From assembly GCA_030586765.1 (NCBI GenBank), contig JAUQZZ010000071.1, positions 1-9,621 on the forward strand: 9,621 nt of DNA, read 5' to 3'. The notes below the pieces were generated by a model. It was not told the origin of the DNA. It did no database searches and saw only the letters and a program-made list of their open reading frames with translations. Positions 7,507-9,621 of this stretch are shown in pieces. The DNA comes from Candidatus Brocadiales bacterium. GTDB lineage: Bacteria > Planctomycetota > Brocadiia > Brocadiales > Bathyanammoxibiaceae. Both the position numbers and the translations under genes were made by a program. Every line of letters starts with the position of its first letter. Within the stretch, counting starts at the first letter, position 1.

Positions 7507-7535
7507 TTGACCTTGACTGCAGGGCATGATATAAA
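7507..7535 (+). promoter_or_regulatory. Sigma70-type promoter for ahbC
   Basis: A -35 box TTGACC (7507-7512), a 17-base spacer and a -10 box TATAAA (7530-7535) give a near-consensus housekeeping promoter. Predicted transcription would begin around 7541-7543, leaving a leader of about 50 bases before the ahbC ATG. A second TTGACT at 7513-7518 is too close to this -10 to serve it. Confidence 0.65.
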
Positions 7536-7544
7536 ATTTTATAT
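7529..7544. promoter_or_regulatory. Perfect 16-bp palindrome over the ahbC -10 box (candidate operator)
   Basis: ATATAAAATTTTATAT is a perfect palindrome that contains the whole -10 hexamer and reaches the likely start of transcription. A dimeric repressor bound here would block RNA polymerase directly. AT-rich palindromes arise more easily by chance than mixed-base ones, so the regulator and the function remain inferred. Confidence 0.45.
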
Positions 7545-7553
7545 GTAAAATGA

Positions 7554-7594
7554 GGTTATCAATAGCATTTTACTAGCCGACTGCAAATATAACC
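7554..7594 (+). promoter_or_regulatory. Possible leader stem ending at the ahbC start codon; no Shine-Dalgarno
   Basis: GGTTAT (7554-7559) is complementary to ATAACC (7589-7594), which immediately precedes the ATG at 7595. No Shine-Dalgarno sequence lies in the usual window before that ATG. The only GAGG (7552-7555) is about 40 bases upstream, and this pairing would bring it close to the start. The stem is only 6 bp with a 29-base loop. Confidence 0.3.
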
Positions 7595-8794
7595 ATGATA
7601 GGTATCTCCAAACTATATTGTGGAACCGTTGAGCCCTCCGATGCCCTGCGTTACGGCAGGGATTCCAAGAAACTTCCCTCCCATTTACTTCAATTCTCCA
7701 GGGACAAGAAACCCGTAGTAGTGTGGAATATGGGCCAGCGCTGTAATCTCAAGTGTATACACTGCTATTCCCAGTCAAGAGATATAGAATATCCCAACGA
7801 ACTCACCACAGCAGAGGGAAAGGACCTGATAGACGACCTGGCAGGTTTTGGCGTGCCCGTGGTACTCTTCTCCGGTGGTGAGCCCCTGATGAGAGAGGAT
7901 ATAATGGAATTGGCCCACTACGCCAAGGCAAAGGGCCTGAGGGCGGTGATAAGTACCAACGGCACCTTAATCACCAGAGAAAAGGCCAGGGAACTCAAGT
8001 CCGTGGGGCTGTCCTATGTAGGGGTGAGTCTGGATGGGATGAGGGCGACCAATGACCGCTTCCGCGCCGTAGAAGGGGCCTTTGATATGGCCCTCCAGGG
8101 GATTCGTAACTGCATGAAAGAGGGGATAAAGGTAGGACTTCGCTTTACGATAAACAGGGGCAATGCCCAGGATATACCCGATATATTCCAACTGATAAGA
8201 GAAGAAGGCATCCCCAGGGTCTGTTTTTATCACCTGGTCTATGCAGGCAGGGGCTCAAAGCTTATAAAGGAGGACCTATCCCACGAGGAGACACGCCAGG
8301 TGGTGGGCCTTATCATGGATAAAACCCGAGAGCTTCATGACCAGGGGCACAAACTGGAGGTCTTGACCGTTGATAACCATGCTGATGGCCCATACGTGTA
8401 CCTGCGCCTCCTCAGGGAAGACCCTCAGAGGGCCAGGGAGGTCTATGAACTCCTCCAGATGAACGAGGGGAATAACTCAGGCAGGGGCATAGGTTGCGTG
8501 AGCTGGGACGGCTCTGTTCACCCGGACCAGTTCTGGAGACACTACGTCCTGGGCAATGTCAGGGAGAGACCCTTCAGTGAGATATGGGAGGATACATCTA
8601 ATCCCTTTATGGCCAGACTTAAAGAGAAGAAGCGCTATGTAAAGGGGCGCTGTGCAGGGTGCAAGTGGCTTGATATCTGCGGTGGTAACTTCCGTGCCAG
8701 GGCCGAGGCCTTTTACGGTGACATGTGGGCCCCTGACCCAGCCTGTTACCTTACAGATGAGGAGATTGGACTAACTACAGCGGTTAATGCTTGA
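7595..8794 (+). CDS. ahbC: Radical SAM 12,18-didecarboxysiroheme deacetylase (AhbC), siroheme-dependent heme pathway
   Basis: Cytosolic radical S-adenosylmethionine enzyme that removes the two acetate side chains of 12,18-didecarboxysiroheme, giving iron-coproporphyrin III, the penultimate step of alternative heme b synthesis. The 399-residue chain has the N-terminus MIGISKLYCGTVEPSDALRY, which I recognise from AhbC proteins of sulfate reducers. The radical SAM cluster motif is C50-x3-C54-x2-C57 (CNLKCIHC), with the SAM-binding FSGGEP at 92-97. A SPASM-like C-terminal part has C301, C353, C356, C362 and C384 (GCVSWDG, RCAGCKWLDICGGN, DPACYLTDEE), suited to a second iron-sulfur cluster. The close relative NirJ (heme d1) is the main alternative, but no nir genes are nearby and the N-terminus favours AhbC. 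The ATG lacks a Shine-Dalgarno, and the start is fixed by the conserved first residues. The stop overlaps the arsR promoter. Other ahb genes are not in the window. Confidence 0.87.
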   Translation: MIGISKLYCGTVEPSDALRYGRDSKKLPSHLLQFSRDKKPVVVWNMGQRCNLKCIHCYSQSRDIEYPNELTTAEGKDLIDDLAGFGVPVVLFSGGEPLMREDIMELAHYAKAKGLRAVISTNGTLITREKARELKSVGLSYVGVSLDGMRATNDRFRAVEGAFDMALQGIRNCMKEGIKVGLRFTINRGNAQDIPDIFQLIREEGIPRVCFYHLVYAGRGSKLIKEDLSHEETRQVVGLIMDKTRELHDQGHKLEVLTVDNHADGPYVYLRLLREDPQRAREVYELLQMNEGNNSGRGIGCVSWDGSVHPDQFWRHYVLGNVRERPFSEIWEDTSNPFMARLKEKKRYVKGRCAGCKWLDICGGNFRARAEAFYGDMWAPDPACYLTDEEIGLTTAVNA

Positions 8795-8819
8795 CAAATA
8801 AAAAATTTTCTAATATTAT
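8791..8819 (+). promoter_or_regulatory. Sigma70-type promoter for arsR
   Basis: A consensus -35 TTGACA (8791-8796) overlaps the ahbC stop TGA. After a 17-base spacer comes the -10 TATTAT (8814-8819, five of six matches). Expected start of transcription is about 8825-8828, giving a leader of roughly 30 bases. The AT-rich stretch between the boxes contrasts with the flanking coding DNA. Confidence 0.72.
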
Positions 8820-8841
8820 ATGTTTAGTAGCGCATATATGC
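8817..8841. promoter_or_regulatory. Candidate ArsR operator (inverted repeat TATATG-N10-CATATA)
   Basis: TATATG (8817-8822), overlapping the -10 box, is mirrored by CATATA (8833-8838) after 10 bases. The right arm also forms the perfect 10-bp palindrome GCATATATGC (8832-8841). ArsR/SmtB-family repressors bind AT-rich inverted repeats at or downstream of their own promoters, and this position fits autorepression. The ahbC promoter carries the same TTATATGT octamer (7539-7546, here 8816-8823). Confidence 0.5.
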
Positions 8842-8857
8842 ATAGGAGGTTTAAGAG

Positions 8858-9268
8858 GTGAAGGACTACGTAGAAGTCTTCAAGGCCCTGGCAGACCCCA
8901 CCCGTCTGCGCATTCTCTATCTATTGGCCTATGCAGGTAAAGAACTCTGCGTCTGCGAGTTTGTAGATTCCCTGGAAGAACCCCAGTATAACGTCTCCAG
9001 GCACCTGAGGGTGCTGCGGCAGGCAGGGCTCCTCAAGGAGAGGAAGGAGGGCAGGTGGGTGTATTATTCCTTAAGTCAAGACCGCTCTAGTTTTAAGGAT
9101 TCCCTTCTTAAACTTGTACGGTCTATATCCATTGACAAGAAAGATGTGGAGAGGCTTAAGGAACGACTATGCATCCGTGTAAAAGGGAGATGTGTACTGG
9201 GGATTCAAAAAGGGCATCTCCTGAGTAAGAAAGGGGGTAGAAGTCATGTCAAGGAAGTTATGTCCTGA
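8858..9268 (+). CDS. arsR: ArsR/SmtB-family metal(loid)-responsive transcriptional repressor
   Basis: A 136-residue winged-helix repressor. The N-terminal helix VFKALADPTRLRIL (7-20) is the family signature. ELCVCEF (29-35) places C31 and C33 where arsenite/antimonite sensors carry the ELCVCDL motif at the start of the DNA-binding domain. The recognition region NVSRHLRVLRQAGLL (45-59) and the wing KEGRWVYYSL (63-72) follow. The third Cys of the E. coli-type trio is replaced (D37 at the matching place), but C105 and C112 in a longer C-terminal tail could add ligands. The family represses genes until arsenite, antimonite or a metal binds. GTG 8858 has the strong site AGGAGG (8845-8850), and the gene has its own promoter and candidate operator. 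No arsenic permease or reductase is visible; the downstream membrane gene is the nearest candidate target. Family assignment is firm, the inducer less so. Confidence 0.92.
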   Translation: MKDYVEVFKALADPTRLRILYLLAYAGKELCVCEFVDSLEEPQYNVSRHLRVLRQAGLLKERKEGRWVYYSLSQDRSSFKDSLLKLVRSISIDKKDVERLKERLCIRVKGRCVLGIQKGHLLSKKGGRSHVKEVMS

Positions 9269-9299
9269 GCCTTGCCCATGCGGCCCACCGCTTGGGTAA
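9246..9299 (+). CDS. Cys-rich micro-ORF (17 residues) overlapping the arsR 3' end
   Basis: ATG at 9246 opens a 17-codon frame, MSRKLCPEPCPCGPPLG, ending with TAA at 9297-9299. It overlaps the last 23 bases of arsR in another frame. A GGGGG-TAG purine run (about 9233-9240) sits at a suitable distance before the ATG. Three cysteines in C-x3-C-x-C with many prolines would suit soft-metal or metalloid binding, but composition is the only hint. It ends 13 bases before a strong hairpin. It could be a translated peptide, a leader coupled to that hairpin, or chance. I know no family for it. Confidence 0.3.
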   Translation: MSRKLCPEPCPCGPPLG

Positions 9300-9312
9300 G
9301 ATAGTTTAATTG

Positions 9313-9341
9313 GAGGTGAGAGGTTTTTTACCTCTCACCTC
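9313..9341. terminator. Perfect 12-bp stem hairpin with T5 loop after arsR
   Basis: GAGGTGAGAGGT (9313-9324) pairs perfectly with ACCTCTCACCTC (9330-9341) around a TTTTT loop. The stem is strong enough for a terminator of the arsR transcript, but the bases after it (ATATTTAAC) are not a true U tract on either strand. It lies 23 bases before the next start codon, so it might instead act as an operator or leader structure for that gene. Confidence 0.6.
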
Positions 9342-9364
9342 ATATTTAACAACTTTTAGTTAAA

Positions 9365-9621
9365 ATGAAGCAGGCCTTTTATCTAGGCCTTGCCTATGCT
9401 ATGGCTGCTACCTTTACGGTATATTCAATAGCTCAGTGGCGAGCTAACTGGAAGCTGGCCTCAGCCGGTGCAGCAGGGGGTCTATCAACCCTGTTTATCC
9501 TTCAGCTATTGGGGTGCTGGCTTGTGGGTTGTTGTGGCTCACCGCTCCTTCCTGTGTATTTAGGACTCTTGGGGCCATCTTTTCTGGGACTTGCAAAGCC
9601 CTTGGTATTAGGAATCACTAT
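9365..9621 (+). CDS. Unrecognised multi-pass membrane protein, N-terminal 85 residues (3' truncated by the window)
   Basis: From ATG 9365 the frame stays open to the window edge. The visible 85 residues hold three hydrophobic stretches (about 4-23, 39-57 and 61-85), separated by a short polar segment QWRANWK (24-30) and a G-S-P turn. Cysteines at 51, 56 and 57 cluster in or beside the second segment, in the motif GCCGSPLLPVYLG. Intramembrane vicinal cysteines recall metal-handling proteins such as MerT, but I see no real similarity beyond that and do not assign a family. Its place directly after arsR makes it a candidate ArsR-controlled gene. The ATG has no Shine-Dalgarno sequence, so the start is uncertain; ATG 9401 is an in-frame alternative. 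Confidence 0.6.
   Translation, partial: MKQAFYLGLAYAMAATFTVYSIAQWRANWKLASAGAAGGLSTLFILQLLGCWLVGCCGSPLLPVYLGLLGPSFLGLAKPLVLGIT

Noticed and set aside
7341..7594. Known riboswitch or tRNA in the gap before ahbC
   Set aside because: I could not find a cloverleaf or any familiar riboswitch core; only short competing hairpins and a promoter are visible.
7595..8794. NirJ of heme d1 synthesis instead of AhbC
   Set aside because: The two are close relatives, but the N-terminus matches AhbC as I know it and no nirS, nirF or other nir gene is nearby.

Overview
The window reads almost entirely on the + strand and is chromosomal in character: dense housekeeping and envelope genes, then a heme-biosynthesis gene and a metalloregulator. 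There is no sign of phage, insertion sequences, CRISPR, rRNA or tRNA. Arginine codons are mostly AGG/AGA, Ile ATA is common, and several genes start with TTG or GTG. SecD and SecF are fused into one very large protein behind tgt and yajC, a SpoIID/LytB-family protein sits upstream, and the siroheme-dependent heme enzyme AhbC is present. I infer an anaerobic Gram-negative-type bacterium, possibly a planctomycete (Brocadiales-like). This lineage guess is moderate to weak and rests on gene content only.

Region 1 (1-5350) is an envelope and translocation cluster: the 3' end of a spoIID/lytB-like gene, tgt (queuosine tRNA modification), yajC and secDF. The order tgt-yajC-secD-secF is a classical bacterial arrangement. 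The SecDF here is 1186 residues, because the SecF periplasmic region is expanded to what I read as five tandem copies of a domain normally present once.

Region 2 (5351-7340) continues the same strand with a membrane-anchored protein carrying two LysM domains, then an exported eight-repeat PQQ-type beta-propeller. Short spacings and good ribosome binding sites suggest they may be co-transcribed with secDF. Together regions 1 and 2 look like protein export plus cell-wall or periplasmic functions.

Region 3 (7341-7594) is a 254-base non-coding gap. Its first half is rich in GGCG/CGCC elements that can form alternative hairpins. Its second half is AT-rich and holds a good sigma70-type promoter whose -10 box lies inside a perfect 16-bp palindrome.

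Region 4 (7595-9621) holds ahbC, then arsR with its own near-consensus promoter and a candidate operator, a 17-codon Cys-rich micro-ORF overlapping the arsR 3' end, a perfect 12-bp hairpin, and the 5' end of an unrecognised membrane protein with a Cys-Cys-Gly-Ser-Pro motif. The likely theme is metal or metalloid sensing next to iron-tetrapyrrole metabolism. The most unusual items are the expanded SecF head, the Cys-rich micro-ORF, and the palindromic control sites at the ahbC and arsR promoters.
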